Assembly: GCF_004138205.1 (NCBI RefSeq)
Contig: NZ_RXNQ01000033.1
Coordinates: 62,001 to 126,000, forward strand
DNA: 64,000 nucleotides
Direction: 5' to 3'
Source of the DNA: Pedobacter sp. SYP-B3415
Lineage (GTDB): Bacteria > Bacteroidota > Bacteroidia > Sphingobacteriales > Sphingobacteriaceae
Shown here in pieces: positions 7,513-16,183 of the stretch; the stretch's first letter is position 1, and each line of letters starts with the position of its first letter. The position numbers were made by a program, and so were the translations under genes. The notes under the pieces are model-generated. The model was not told where the DNA came from. It saw only the letters and a program-made list of their open reading frames with translations, and made no database searches.

Positions 7513-8505
7513 ATGGCAATTTTAGCATTTCAAAAACCGGATAAGGTGATCATGCAGAAATCAACAGATTTCGATGGTACATTTGAATTTCGTCCTTTAG
7601 AACCCGGTTTCGGTGTGACAATCGGTAATGCCCTGAGAAGAATTTTACTTTCTTCTCTCGAAGGGTATGCCATTACGACCATTCGGTTCTCTGGTGTCTC
7701 GCATGAGTTTTCAACCATCAAAGGTGTAGTAGAAGACCTTACCGAGATCATCCTGAACCTCAAACAAGTTCGTTTCAAAAAAACCGGTGAGTCTGGTGAT
7801 TCCGAAAAAGTATTCATTATCGTTAACGGACAGGACCAGTTCAAAGCCGGCGACATCACTAAGTTTTCTAACAACTTCACCGTTCTGAATCCTGATCTGG
7901 TGGTTTGTAACATGGAAAAATCTGTAACCCTGGAGGTCGAACTGACCATCAATAAGGGTCGCGGTTATGTTCCTGCTGAAGAGAATAAATCAAGTGATGC
8001 TGTGGTTGGTGTGATTGCGATCGATTCGATCTACACACCAATGAAAAATGTAAAATACACCATTGAAAACTATCGTGTTGAACAAAAAACTGACTATGAA
8101 AAGTTAGTGCTTGATATTTCAACAGATGGTTCTATCCACCCTGAAGAAGCACTTAAAGAGGCTGCGAAAATTCTGATTCAGCACTTTATGCTGTTCTCTG
8201 ATGAGAACCTTGTACTTGAGTCTCAGACCAAAGAAGAAACCAAGGAGGTTGACGAGGAGATCCTGCACATGCGTAAGATCCTCAAAACTGAACTTGTAGA
8301 TCTTGATCTGTCGGTTCGCGCATTGAACTGCCTGAAAGCGGCAGACATCCGTACCCTGGCTGATCTCGTTTCTTATGATGTAGCTGATATGCTTAAGTTC
8401 AGAAACTTTGGTAAAAAGTCACTTACCGAAATTCAGGAACTGGTAAAATCAAAAGGTCTGTCTTTTGGCATGAACCTGTCCAAGTTTAAACTGGACGAAG
8501 AGTAA
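7513..8505 (+). CDS. rpoA: RNA polymerase alpha subunit
   Basis: Alpha subunit of RNA polymerase: the N-terminal domain dimerises and scaffolds beta and beta', and the C-terminal domain contacts DNA and activators. The product has 330 residues. The N-terminal domain has [19 protein letters not shown] and the dimerisation residues that follow; the C-terminal domain, from about residue 250, has [20 protein letters not shown] and [18 protein letters not shown]. It follows rpsD after an 80-base gap with a terminator-like hairpin. Confidence 0.99.
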   Translation: MAILAFQKPDKVIMQKSTDFDGTFEFRPLEPGFGVTIGNALRRILLSSLEGYAITTIRFSGVSHEFSTIKGVVEDLTEIILNLKQVRFKKTGESGDSEKVFIIVNGQDQFKAGDITKFSNNFTVLNPDLVVCNMEKSVTLEVELTINKGRGYVPAEENKSSDAVVGVIAIDSIYTPMKNVKYTIENYRVEQKTDYEKLVLDISTDGSIHPEEALKEAAKILIQHFMLFSDENLVLESQTKEETKEVDEEILHMRKILKTELVDLDLSVRALNCLKAADIRTLADLVSYDVADMLKFRNFGKKSLTEIQELVKSKGLSFGMNLSKFKLDEE

Positions 8506-8521
8506 GCAATGTTTTGCCGCA

Positions 8522-8605
8522 GCGGGGTGCGCCCGCAGTGGCCTGGCATAGAATAAAATAATTATTCACAGTGCATAATTCCCTCGCAAAGAGACGGTAT
8601 GCACT
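8522..8605 (+). promoter_or_regulatory. Two hairpins in the rpoA-rplQ gap
   Basis: The 113-base gap holds a small stem GCGGG/CCCGC (8522-8526 with 8532-8536) and a larger one whose base AGTGCATA (8570-8577) pairs exactly with TATGCACT (8598-8605). The second ends 13 bases before the rplQ start. A leader controlling rplQ is possible; no known family is recognised. Confidence 0.45.
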
Positions 8606-8618
8606 CAATTAAATAACA

Positions 8619-9200
8619 ATGAGACACGGTAAAAAAGTAAACCACCTAGGAAGAACCGACAGCCACCGCAAAGCAATGCTTGCTAACATGGCTTCATCAC
8701 TTATTCTTCACAAAAGAATCACCACCACGCTTGCTAAAGCTAAAGCATTGCGCACGTATGTTGAGCCAATCATTACTAAATCAAAGAATGATACAACCCA
8801 CTCACGTCGTACTGTATTCACTTATCTGCAAGATAAAGAGGTAGTGAGCATTCTTTTCCGCGAGATTGCAGAAAAGGTTGCAAACCGTCCGGGTGGTTAT
8901 ACAAGGATCATCAAGTTAAACAACCGTATGGGCGATAACGCCGAGATGGCACTGATTGAACTTGTTGATTATAATGAAGTTTACGGTCAGGAAGCTGCTG
9001 CGAAGGAAGAAAAGAAAACTACACGTCGTGGAAGAAGCAAAGCCGGTGCTGCAAAAACAGCTGATGCTCCTAAAGCAGAGGCGAAAGAAGAAACTGCAGC
9101 TCCTGTTGCGGAAGAGGCTGCACCAGCTGCTGAGGAAACTCAGGCAACTGAAGCACCTGCCACTGAAACTGAAGAAAACAAAGAAGGCAAAGGCGAATAA
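8619..9200 (+). CDS. rplQ: 50S ribosomal protein L17 with acidic/Ala-rich tail
   Basis: Large-subunit protein L17, near the peptide exit tunnel. The product has 193 residues; the conserved L17 domain occupies about residues 1-125 ([20 protein letters not shown], then [15 protein letters not shown] and [12 protein letters not shown]). The remaining 65 residues or so are a low-complexity extension rich in Ala, Glu and Lys ([10 protein letters not shown], then repeated [13 protein letters not shown] stretches), absent from E. coli L17. Such tails are common in Bacteroidota. The gene ends the operon and is followed by a strong terminator. Confidence 0.97.
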   Translation: MRHGKKVNHLGRTDSHRKAMLANMASSLILHKRITTTLAKAKALRTYVEPIITKSKNDTTHSRRTVFTYLQDKEVVSILFREIAEKVANRPGGYTRIIKLNNRMGDNAEMALIELVDYNEVYGQEAAAKEEKKTTRRGRSKAGAAKTADAPKAEAKEETAAPVAEEAAPAAEETQATEAPATETEENKEGKGE

Positions 9201-9220
9201 TTTTTTCGTCGGTCTTATCG

Positions 9221-9250
9221 AACCCCGGGACATCAGTCCCGGGGTTTTTT
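9221..9250 (+). terminator. Intrinsic terminator of the ribosomal operon
   Basis: AACCCCGGGAC (9221-9231) pairs with GTCCCGGGGTT (9236-9246) around ATCA, running into TTTTTT (9245-9250). A textbook rho-independent terminator 20 bases after rplQ. Confidence 0.9.
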
Positions 9251-9401
9251 GTTTAAATGGAAAATGCCATCCTCGGCGCGGCAGAGCTTGCATAATATGT
9301 CAGCCTCCCCGGCTGATTGCTCCTGGGGGCGTGGAAACCTTTTTTTTACCGAGATGCGCTCAAGTCATTTCAGCCAGAAAAAATCCCTGCTCACTTCACT
9401 A

Positions 9402-9956
9402 TTACGCGAAAAGGCTTTCAAGACTTAGTTGTTTTGGACCTGCCAGAAAACTAAACTCATGAAAACGCTGCCATGCACGTCCGTCATGTTTCAGCAGCGT
9501 GAACCCCGATGATACAAAAGATGCAAAAAACTTTCTGCGTTTAAAACGGCCCATGATAAGTGGGTAGACTTCTGCAATATCACGATAGGCAATTGTAAAA
9601 TGAGGATGAAACGGTCCGGAGGGTGCTTTAACCGGGAGGTTGGAAACGATTTCTTTGCGTAGCCGGGTGAGTGCAGCCGTTTTTTTTACATCGATAAACA
9701 CGGCCACATTTTCAAAACCACCGAAGTTTTCAAGCTCAACATTGAAGGGACTTTGGTTACAGGCGCGTTCAAGGTTGGTAACGAGGTTTTGCTCGCGCGA
9801 GCTGTCCATACGCAGCGGCGCAGCAAGGGTCATATGTACCGGCGGCCGCAGGGATGCCAGTGTGCCAAAGGCCTCAGCACATTCCTGACGGATCAGATGC
9901 ACGCGTGCAGAAATATCGGGCGGTGGCAAGATCGCGATGAGATACATTGATTCCAT
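9402..9956 (-). CDS. 2H phosphoesterase, 2'-5' RNA ligase/LigT-like
   Basis: Member of the 2H phosphoesterase superfamily (LigT/ThpR-like), whose members open 2',3'-cyclic phosphodiesters in RNA or nucleotides. The two hallmark HxT/S motifs are visible: HMTLAAP near residue 41 and HFTIAYR near residue 118, counted from the ATG at 9956, giving 184 residues. Longer upstream starts would run through an intergenic repeat and add residues unlike the family. It stands alone, convergent with the ribosomal operon. The exact substrate cannot be told; the family call is good. Confidence 0.75.
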   Translation of the reverse strand: MESMYLIAILPPPDISARVHLIRQECAEAFGTLASLRPPVHMTLAAPLRMDSSREQNLVTNLERACNQSPFNVELENFGGFENVAVFIDVKKTAALTRLRKEIVSNLPVKAPSGPFHPHFTIAYRDIAEVYPLIMGRFKRRKFFASFVSSGFTLLKHDGRAWQRFHEFSFLAGPKQLSLESLFA

Positions 9957-10049
9957 GGCCGAAAATACTAAAAATATTAGTAATTCATCCCTTTCGGTTG
10001 ATTTTTTTGCGTTCGCAGGTAAAATAGTTCTGCAGGCCGGGCCATTTAA

Positions 10050-10102
10050 ACCCGGGCGCAGCGGCAGCCCCGAAGTATGAGGGCTATAGCGAAGCACGGG
10101 GC
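10050..10102 (+). repeat. Structured intergenic repeat, copy A
   Basis: One of three related elements in the window. An outer CCCG/CGGG pairing and an inner AGCCC/GGGCT stem frame the shared motif GCAGCGGCAGCCC; the 3' half has GGGCTATAGCGAAGCACGGG. It lies between two divergent genes, outside any coding region I accept. The related copies are at 55611-55680 (minus strand) and 62346-62408. Confidence 0.6.
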
Positions 10103-10194
10103 AAACGCTCATTTCTCAAGAGGCCGTGCTTTCCAGATGTATCATTTTACATAAGCCAGGGCATGCTACTTCTGCCTTTCTTGGCCGAAAATGG

Positions 10195-10202
10195 TACCTT
10201 TG
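10195..10202 (+). promoter_or_regulatory. Candidate -7 element TACCTTTG
   Basis: TACCTTTG matches TAnnTTTG and ends 2 bases before the ATG of the methyltransferase gene at 10205. If used, the transcript would be leaderless or nearly so, or translation starts further in. Confidence 0.35.
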
Positions 10203-10204
10203 CA

Positions 10205-11395
10205 ATGATGTCAGAATCAGGAACAAGCCCGGAAACATTTGCCAGCCGTGTAGCGGAGAGCCTTCATAATAAAACCTTTGTTAAACTTTCATTCGGTAAT
10301 TATCGCGGTGAAGAGCCGGAGCTAAAGCAGGTTCTGGTGCGTGAGGTGGAGATCAAACGAAAGCAGATGCTGGCGTTTACATTCCGTTACCGGAGCCGCG
10401 ATATCGTGAAGAACTTTACACTTGATGAGGGAACGGATAAGGCGGCCACGCTTTTGAATTCCGGCTTCCGCATAGCAACCCACTTTTCTACAACAGCAGA
10501 TTTTATTATTGAATACAGGGAGAGGACTGGCTGGTCGGCACGGCAGCAGCAAGCGAGCCGTCGCGAAAAGCCTTCTGTATCGCATGACCATGCAAAAAAA
10601 CGTTTGATTACGGCCGGTTCAAAACCTTATCTGCATGCGCTTGGCATAACCGGTTCTGATGGACAGGTTCTTAAAAGTGCTCAGGATAAGTATAAACAAA
10701 TTAATCACTATATTGAACTGCTGGATCCGCTTATCCGGGAGGCAGGAACGATACGTCATGTAGCTGATATGGGATCGGGAAAGGGGTATCTGACGTTTGC
10801 CCTGTACGATTACCTGAAGAATGTGCTGGAGACGGAAGCTACGGTGACCGGTGTTGAGTACCGGCAGGACCTTGTCGACCTCTGCAATGCCATTGCTGCT
10901 GAGAGTAATTTTGAAAGTCTCAGCTTTGTGCCGGGAAGTATTTCAGACTATAACGCCGCCGGTACAGATCTGCTCATTGCCTTACATGCATGCGATACGG
11001 CGACAGACGATGCTGTTTATAAAGGTATTGAAGCCGGGGCCAAGTTGATCGTGGTAGCGCCATGCTGCCATAAAGAGGTGCGTCGTGAAATGGAGAGAAA
11101 CAAGGCTGTCAACCAGGTTTCATTTTTAACCAGGTATGGCATATTTCTGGAGCGCCAGGCCGAAATGGTTACTGACGGCTTGCGGGCTCTGCTTCTTGAA
11201 TATGCTGGTTACAAGACGAGGGTTTTCCAATTCATATCAGATTCACACACCCCTAAAAACGTGCTGGTTGTTGGCATAAAGGCTAAAGAACCAACGGCAG
11301 CAGACCGGGTAAGGCTGCTCGACCAGATTAATACAATAAAAGCTGACTTCGGAATTAAACGTCAGCACCTTGAACAGCTCCTGTTTTCAAAGTAA
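10205..11395 (+). CDS. SAM-dependent methyltransferase (Methyltransf_32-like)
   Basis: Predicted class I methyltransferase of 396 residues. The SAM-binding motif DMGSGKGYLTFAL lies near residue 195. It is followed by LIALHACDTATDDA and VAPCCHKEVRREM, a combination typical of the Methyltransf_32 family of uncharacterised RNA or protein methyltransferases. The N-terminal 130 residues form a separate domain of unknown role. Two ATGs stand in tandem at 10205 and 10208; either fits. The substrate is unknown. It is a single-gene unit with a promoter-like motif just before the start. Confidence 0.75.
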   Translation: MMSESGTSPETFASRVAESLHNKTFVKLSFGNYRGEEPELKQVLVREVEIKRKQMLAFTFRYRSRDIVKNFTLDEGTDKAATLLNSGFRIATHFSTTADFIIEYRERTGWSARQQQASRREKPSVSHDHAKKRLITAGSKPYLHALGITGSDGQVLKSAQDKYKQINHYIELLDPLIREAGTIRHVADMGSGKGYLTFALYDYLKNVLETEATVTGVEYRQDLVDLCNAIAAESNFESLSFVPGSISDYNAAGTDLLIALHACDTATDDAVYKGIEAGAKLIVVAPCCHKEVRREMERNKAVNQVSFLTRYGIFLERQAEMVTDGLRALLLEYAGYKTRVFQFISDSHTPKNVLVVGIKAKEPTAADRVRLLDQINTIKADFGIKRQHLEQLLFSK

Positions 11396-11568
11396 GACGA
11401 TCGCTTGGAGGAAGGATGATCGACAAGGTTTGCTTTACCTGCAAGCCATCAGATTCTTTACCGGCCGCCCCGGTAAGACAGCAACGGGTGAATTGTAGAT
11501 GAATCTTTAGTCTGACAAGGCCCCGCTGGTAAAATGATATGGCGATATCCTCAAAAAAGTCGTTTGTT

Positions 11569-11583
11569 CTGACAACGTGTCAG
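11569..11583 (+). promoter_or_regulatory. Palindrome CTGACA-N3-TGTCAG upstream of dnaK
   Basis: Exact 6-bp inverted repeat with a 3-base spacer, centred about 109 bases before the transcription start predicted from the sigma-54-like promoter. That is the typical distance for an enhancer-binding activator site. It could equally be a stress-regulator operator. Function is inferred. Confidence 0.5.
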
Positions 11584-11658
11584 CGTGGCGCAACATGGCA
11601 ACTGTCGAAATTTTCGCGAAACTGCAGAGAGAATGACAATTTGGTGTGAAAACTCTCT

Positions 11659-11673
11659 TGGCACAAGCATTGT
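11659..11673 (+). promoter_or_regulatory. Sigma-54-like promoter of dnaK
   Basis: TGGCAC-A-AGCA-TTGT: the GG at 11660-11661 and the G of the -12 element at 11672 have the strict GG-N10-G spacing of sigma-54 promoters. The only deviation is T instead of C in the -12 GC. The predicted start, about 11685, gives a 5' leader of some 33 bases before the dnaK ATG. Confidence 0.55.
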
Positions 11674-11717
11674 TCTTAGAGAGAAAACGAAAACAGAAAA
11701 AGGAAATATACATCAAG

Positions 11718-13637
11718 ATGGGAAAAATAATTGGAATAGACTTAGGAACAACCAACTCGTGTGTTGCAGTAATGGAAGGCAGCGAGCCGGTCGTTATCGC
11801 AAACAGCGAAGGTAAACGTACTACACCGTCTATTGTTGCTTTTGCAGACAACGGTGAACGTAAAGTGGGTGAACCGGCAAAACGCCAGGCGATCACCAAC
11901 CCGACAAAAACGATATATTCGATCAAACGCTTTATGGGCAGCAGCTTTGACGAGAGCAGCAGGGAAGTTTCCCGCGTGCCATACAAAGTGTTGAAAGGCG
12001 ACAACAACACGCCGCGTGTTGAAATTGATGACCGCAAGTACACGCCGCAGGAAATTTCTGCTATGGTACTTCAGAAAATGAAAAAAACGGCTGAGGATTT
12101 TCTTGGTCAGGAAGTAACAGAAGCAGTAATTACTGTTCCTGCATATTTTAACGACGCGCAGCGTCAGGCTACTAAAGAAGCCGGTGAGATTGCTGGTCTG
12201 AACGTAAAACGTATCATTAACGAGCCTACTGCAGCCGCGCTTGCTTACGGTTTGGATAAAGCACATAAAGATATGAAAATCGTTGTGTTTGACTGCGGTG
12301 GCGGTACACATGACGTTTCAGTGCTTGAACTTGGTGACGGCGTGTTTGAAGTAAAAAGTACAGATGGCGATACACACTTAGGTGGTGATGATTTTGACCA
12401 TGTAGTGATTGAATGGCTGGCTGATGAGTTCAAAAACGAAAATGGCATGGACCTGCATAAGGATCCAATGGCATTGCAACGTCTTAAAGAAGCTGCTGAA
12501 AAAGCAAAAATCGAGCTTTCAAGCACTACTTCAACAGAGATCAACCTGCCATATATCACTGCAGATGCGACAGGACCTAAACACCTTGTGCGCACCTTGA
12601 GCCGTGCAAAATTCGAGCAGCTGGTTGGCGACCTGGTGAAGCGTACTATTGAACCATGCAGATCTGCCTTGAAAAACGCAGGCCTGAGCACTTCAGATAT
12701 CGATGAGATCATTCTCGTTGGCGGTTCTACCCGTATCCCTGCTATCCAGGAAGCGGTGAAAGCTTTCTTCGGAAAAGAACCGAGCAAAGGTGTAAACCCT
12801 GACGAAGTTGTAGCAATTGGTGCGGCAATTCAGGGTGGTGTTTTAACCGGTGACGTAAAAGACGTTTTATTGCTTGACGTAACTCCGCTTTCTCTCGGTA
12901 TCGAGACCATGGGCGGTGTAATGACTAAACTGATCGACGCCAATACAACTATTCCGACGAAAAAATCTGAGACTTTCTCGACGGCAGCAGATAACCAGCC
13001 ATCTGTAGAAATTCACATTCTTCAGGGCGAACGCCCGATGGCAAACCAGAACCGTACCATCGGCAGGTTTATCCTTGACGGTATCCCACCTGCACCACGC
13101 GGTGTGCCTCAGGTTGAAGTAGCGTTCGATATTGATGCAAATGGTATTCTGCATGTAAGTGCGAAAGATAAAGCAACCGGAAAAGAACAAAAAATTCGCA
13201 TCGAAGCGTCTTCAGGTCTTACTGATGAAGAGATCAAAAAGATGAAAGAAGAAGCTGAGAGAAATGCTGACGCAGATAAAAAAGCAAAAGAAGAAGCAGA
13301 TAAGATCAATGGTGCCGATGCACTGATATTCTCTACTGAAAAGCAGCTTAAAGAGTTTGGTGAAAAATTATCAGCGGATAAAAAGGCGCCAATCGAAGAA
13401 GGGCTGAAAAAACTGAAAGATGCTCATGCCGCCCGTAATTTCGCAGACATCGATGCCGCTCAGGCCGAACTGCAAAATGCATGGAATGCAGCTTCTGAAG
13501 AAATGTACAAAGCGGGTCAGGAGACACAGGGCCAGCCTGGTGCTGAACAACCTCAGGGTGGTGCTCAGTCACAAGACGGAGGCGACCATGTAACCGATGT
13601 TGACTTTGAAGAGGTAAAAGAAGACGACAAAAAATAA
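11718..13637 (+). CDS. dnaK: Molecular chaperone DnaK (Hsp70)
   Basis: ATP-driven Hsp70 chaperone of the cytosol. The product has 639 residues from the ATG at 11718, where [15 protein letters not shown] gives the standard start; an upstream in-frame start would add a non-family leader. Marks are [29 protein letters not shown], the adenosine motif [11 protein letters not shown] and the C-terminal tail with [18 protein letters not shown] has His where many Hsp70s have Phe, common in this phylum. dnaJ and grpE are not adjacent. Regulation may be through a sigma-54-like promoter. A bidirectional terminator follows. Confidence 0.98.
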   Translation: MGKIIGIDLGTTNSCVAVMEGSEPVVIANSEGKRTTPSIVAFADNGERKVGEPAKRQAITNPTKTIYSIKRFMGSSFDESSREVSRVPYKVLKGDNNTPRVEIDDRKYTPQEISAMVLQKMKKTAEDFLGQEVTEAVITVPAYFNDAQRQATKEAGEIAGLNVKRIINEPTAAALAYGLDKAHKDMKIVVFDCGGGTHDVSVLELGDGVFEVKSTDGDTHLGGDDFDHVVIEWLADEFKNENGMDLHKDPMALQRLKEAAEKAKIELSSTTSTEINLPYITADATGPKHLVRTLSRAKFEQLVGDLVKRTIEPCRSALKNAGLSTSDIDEIILVGGSTRIPAIQEAVKAFFGKEPSKGVNPDEVVAIGAAIQGGVLTGDVKDVLLLDVTPLSLGIETMGGVMTKLIDANTTIPTKKSETFSTAADNQPSVEIHILQGERPMANQNRTIGRFILDGIPPAPRGVPQVEVAFDIDANGILHVSAKDKATGKEQKIRIEASSGLTDEEIKKMKEEAERNADADKKAKEEADKINGADALIFSTEKQLKEFGEKLSADKKAPIEEGLKKLKDAHAARNFADIDAAQAELQNAWNAASEEMYKAGQETQGQPGAEQPQGGAQSQDGGDHVTDVDFEEVKEDDKK

Positions 13638-13653
13638 ATCGTCTGCTCCAATT

Positions 13654-13692
13654 AAAAAAAAGCCGGTTATCATTCGATAACCGGCTTTTTTT
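13654..13692. terminator. Bidirectional terminator between dnaK and a convergent gene
   Basis: A-run plus GCCGGTTATC (to 13671) pairs with GATAACCGGC plus T-run (13676-13692) around a 4-base loop. It works on both strands, ending dnaK and the convergent nucleotidyltransferase gene. Confidence 0.85.
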
Positions 13693-13710
13693 ATTCTCTG
13701 AAAGGCGATT

Positions 13711-14607
13711 TTATGCCCAAAGGCTTTCCGGATAACTTCCGTTGTTGACAAGTTCTGTAATGCTGTCCTGAACAATCGGCTTGTCTTCTTTATAGGTTAC
13801 ACCAAACCATTTGCTGCTGGTTGGAATTACTTTGAAGTCTGCTGTCTGAGTTTGCACCAGGTGATCGGCTACAAGCGGAATAAAAAATTCTGCCTTCGGT
13901 TTGTCTTTGTTATCTGCTGCGAACTTTACGAAAAGTTCTTCAGTAGTCTTGAAGACCTCAGGCGTAAAGCCCCAGAAATTCATTGATACGCGCGTATCGG
14001 GAGAAAGCGGATATTCCTTACCATCCTCTTCATAAACCACAGTATCATCTTTTCTGTAAACTTTCGTGCGCTCGTTGATGTCTGTAAGTTTGTCGTTCTC
14101 AACGTTACACACGCCACGTGACACTGATCCGTAATCAGAAAGGGTTTTACCAATCTCGTAACCTACCAGTGAGTAGGTGCTTCCGTTTGCCTCAGATGTA
14201 AGGAATTCTACCATCTTTTTGAATGCATCAGGACCGTAATAATCATCTGCATTGATCACACAAAAGGGCTCGTTAATCACTTTACGCGCGGACAGGATTG
14301 CATGTGCGGTTCCCCACGGCTTTTCGCGGTAGATCTCTTCGTTGATGCCGAACTGTGTCAGGTCAAAGTTTTGAAATACGTAGTCGGTTTCGATCTTGCC
14401 ATTCAGTTTTGGCTCAAAGATAGACTTGAAGTTGTCCAGAAATTCTTCTTTGATAATGAACACAACCTTGCCAAATCCGGCTTTGATTGCGTCATATATC
14501 GAATAGTCAATGATCGTCTCTCCGTTAGGGCCAAAACCATCAATTTGTTTCATGCTCCCGTAGCGGCTCGCCATTCCGGCTGCCAAGATTAATAAGGTTG
14601 GTTTCAT
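13711..14607 (-). CDS. Sugar-phosphate nucleotidyltransferase family protein
   Basis: NTP-transferase fold protein of 298 residues. The nucleotide-binding signature near residue 6 reads LILAAGMASRYGSMKQ, a variant of LAAGxGxR...K, with Gln/Lys around the usual lysine. VINADDYYGPDAF near residue 117 carries the metal-binding Asp. Relatives join a sugar phosphate to a nucleotide for cell-surface polysaccharides; the sugar cannot be told from sequence. The gene is divergent from a mannose-6-phosphate-isomerase-like cupin, which fits a role in sugar-nucleotide supply. Confidence 0.75.
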   Translation of the reverse strand: MKPTLLILAAGMASRYGSMKQIDGFGPNGETIIDYSIYDAIKAGFGKVVFIIKEEFLDNFKSIFEPKLNGKIETDYVFQNFDLTQFGINEEIYREKPWGTAHAILSARKVINEPFCVINADDYYGPDAFKKMVEFLTSEANGSTYSLVGYEIGKTLSDYGSVSRGVCNVENDKLTDINERTKVYRKDDTVVYEEDGKEYPLSPDTRVSMNFWGFTPEVFKTTEELFVKFAADNKDKPKAEFFIPLVADHLVQTQTADFKVIPTSSKWFGVTYKEDKPIVQDSITELVNNGSYPESLWA

Positions 14608-14739
14608 TCACGAAAATAACAATTCAGGACTAATTGAGTTTACCCGAAGCAAAAAATTATTGTTTTTGTAATCTGCCGTTCACAGCCTTATGTGCTATGC
14701 CTCAGGCAGTAAACATATTCGCTGCCCCAAAGGCTATGC

Positions 14740-14769
14740 TTGCCCGGCACCACAATTTTGTTATTTTTG
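14740..14769 (+). promoter_or_regulatory. Bacteroidota-type promoter of the cupin gene
   Basis: TTG at 14740-14742 and TATTTTTG at 14762-14769 are separated by 19 bases, matching the -33/-7 pattern. The leader of about 35 bases contains a hairpin, AGGGTG (14778-14783) with CACCCT (14789-14794). Confidence 0.5.
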
Positions 14770-14810
14770 CAGACCTTAGGGTGCAAGACACCCTGATTAA
14801 AAAGACAATC

Positions 14811-15311
14811 ATGAGTATTCAAGCAAAGAACGAAATTTTCGACAATGTAGCCCAGCGTCTTAAGCTGGAAGGTTTCAATGTTGTAACAAAAGATGACACG
14901 CGCCCGTGGGGTGGCTTCTTCGTTTTAGACGAAGCCCAGGCCCAGCAATTCGCCGATACCTATTTTGATGGCCTTGATGTAAACAGCCTGAAAATCGGCG
15001 GAAAACTGAGTCCAAAAATTTTGGTAGTTGCGCCTGAGAAAAGACTTTCGTGGCAGTATCATCACCGTCGTGCAGAGATCTGGCAGGTTGTAACCGGTAC
15101 GGTTGGCATCAAAACCAGTGAGACTGACGAAGAGGGCGAGATCAAAACATATGGTCCTAAAGATCAGATCAAATTGCAGAAAGGTGAGCGCCACCGGCTT
15201 ATCGGTCTCGATGACTGGGGTGTTGTAGCAGAAATCTGGCAGCATACAGACGCGTCTAACCCTTCGGATGAAGATGATATTGTTCGCGTACAGGATGATT
15301 TTGGCAGATAA
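14811..15311 (+). CDS. Cupin protein, type II mannose-6-phosphate isomerase-like
   Basis: A 166-residue single cupin domain resembling the C-terminal isomerase part of ManC/type II phosphomannose isomerases. Metal-binding cupin motif 1 is visible as WQYHHRRAEIWQVVTG (about residues 81-96), followed by the second motif around KGERHRLIG. The ending DDIVRVQDDFGR is characteristic of this family. The start at 14811 is chosen because a promoter-like TTG-N19-TATTTTTG lies about 40 bases upstream; earlier in-frame starts would lie before it. Substrate not proven. Confidence 0.75.
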   Translation: MSIQAKNEIFDNVAQRLKLEGFNVVTKDDTRPWGGFFVLDEAQAQQFADTYFDGLDVNSLKIGGKLSPKILVVAPEKRLSWQYHHRRAEIWQVVTGTVGIKTSETDEEGEIKTYGPKDQIKLQKGERHRLIGLDDWGVVAEIWQHTDASNPSDEDDIVRVQDDFGR

Positions 15312-15371
15312 GTGAGTATTCCAAGAACTAAAGACCAGCTTTTAGCGTATTAACAGGTACAAGACACATAC

Positions 15372-16100
15372 ATGATTATTCTTATATTTTTTCTTACGCA
15401 CTGGTTTCTATCACTTTTCTCGCAGACATTTTTTCTTCACCGGTATGCATCCCATAAGATGTTTAAAATGGGAATGTTCTGGGAGCGTTTTTTCTATGCC
15501 TTTACGCTGGTAGCACAGGGCTCTTCATTTTTGAATCCCAGGGCTTACGCCATTCTTCACCGGATGCATCATGCCTATAGTGATACTGAAAAGGATCCGC
15601 ATTCGCCGCACTTTTTCAAAGATGTATTCGGAATGATGATCGCGACTAAAAACATGTACCTGAACTACCTTCGTTTCAAAATTGAACCGGAGCCGGCGTT
15701 CAGAGGCAAATACCCCGAATGGCCACTTGTAGACCGCATTGGCGATTCATGGTTTTGGCGGATTGGCGTTGGTTTGTTGTATATCGCATTTTATGTAACC
15801 TTCGCTACCCACTGGTGGATGTACCTCTTACTGCCGGTTCACTTTCTGATGGGGCCGATCCACGGGGCCATTGTAAATTGGTGCGGTCACAAATACGGGT
15901 ATTCGAATCACGAGAATGATGACCATAGTAAAAACTCATTACCTCTCGATTTTCTGATGCTGGGTGAGCTGTTTCAAAACAACCACCACAAGCGGCCGAA
16001 CAGCCCGAACTTTGCTTCGCGCTGGTTTGAATTTGATCCGACCTATCCTGTAATGAAGGTGCTTCACTGGATGCGTATCATTCGCATTCGGAAGGTCTAA
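15372..16100 (+). CDS. Acyl-CoA/acyl-lipid fatty acid desaturase
   Basis: Membrane di-iron desaturase of 242 residues, introducing a double bond into fatty acyl chains. The three histidine boxes are present: HRYASHK (near residue 23), HRMHHAYSD (near residue 62) and NNHHKRPN (near residue 206). Hydrophobic segments lie at the N terminus and around residues 133-158. It is shorter than the 300-residue delta-9 enzymes but complete in the catalytic boxes. It sits 60 bases after the cupin gene without a visible terminator between. A bidirectional terminator follows. Confidence 0.85.
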   Translation: MIILIFFLTHWFLSLFSQTFFLHRYASHKMFKMGMFWERFFYAFTLVAQGSSFLNPRAYAILHRMHHAYSDTEKDPHSPHFFKDVFGMMIATKNMYLNYLRFKIEPEPAFRGKYPEWPLVDRIGDSWFWRIGVGLLYIAFYVTFATHWWMYLLLPVHFLMGPIHGAIVNWCGHKYGYSNHENDDHSKNSLPLDFLMLGELFQNNHHKRPNSPNFASRWFEFDPTYPVMKVLHWMRIIRIRKV

Positions 16101-16150
16101 ATTGATGTGCGCCATGCTTTGGCGCAGGGCCAAAACAAGGTATAAAGCAT

Positions 16151-16183
16151 AAAAAAGCCACCGGATATTCCGATGGCTTTTTT
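16151..16183. terminator. Bidirectional terminator (desaturase / helicase)
   Basis: AAAAAAGCCA (16151-16160) pairs with TGGCTTTTTT (16174-16183), with an inner CGGA/TCCG stem. It serves the two convergent genes on either side. Confidence 0.85.

Larger units (their letters stand above)
11396..11717 (+). other. Intergenic region upstream of dnaK
   Basis: A 322-base stretch with no coding region. It holds a short hairpin (TTACCGG 11458-11464 with CCGGTAA 11470-11476), possibly ending the methyltransferase transcript. Further on are an exact palindrome at 11569-11583 and a sigma-54-like promoter at 11659-11673, annotated separately. Confidence 0.7.

Noticed and set aside
8956..9462. 168-codon frame overlapping the L17 tail
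   Set aside because: Arises from low-complexity GAA/GCT-rich DNA in another frame and runs through the operon terminator.
9957..10112. Longer N terminus for the 2H phosphoesterase
   Set aside because: It would run through structured repeat copy A; the family N terminus begins at the ATG at 9956.
12245..12787. 180-codon open frame antisense to dnaK
   Set aside because: Mirror of the highly conserved dnaK sequence; no independent support.
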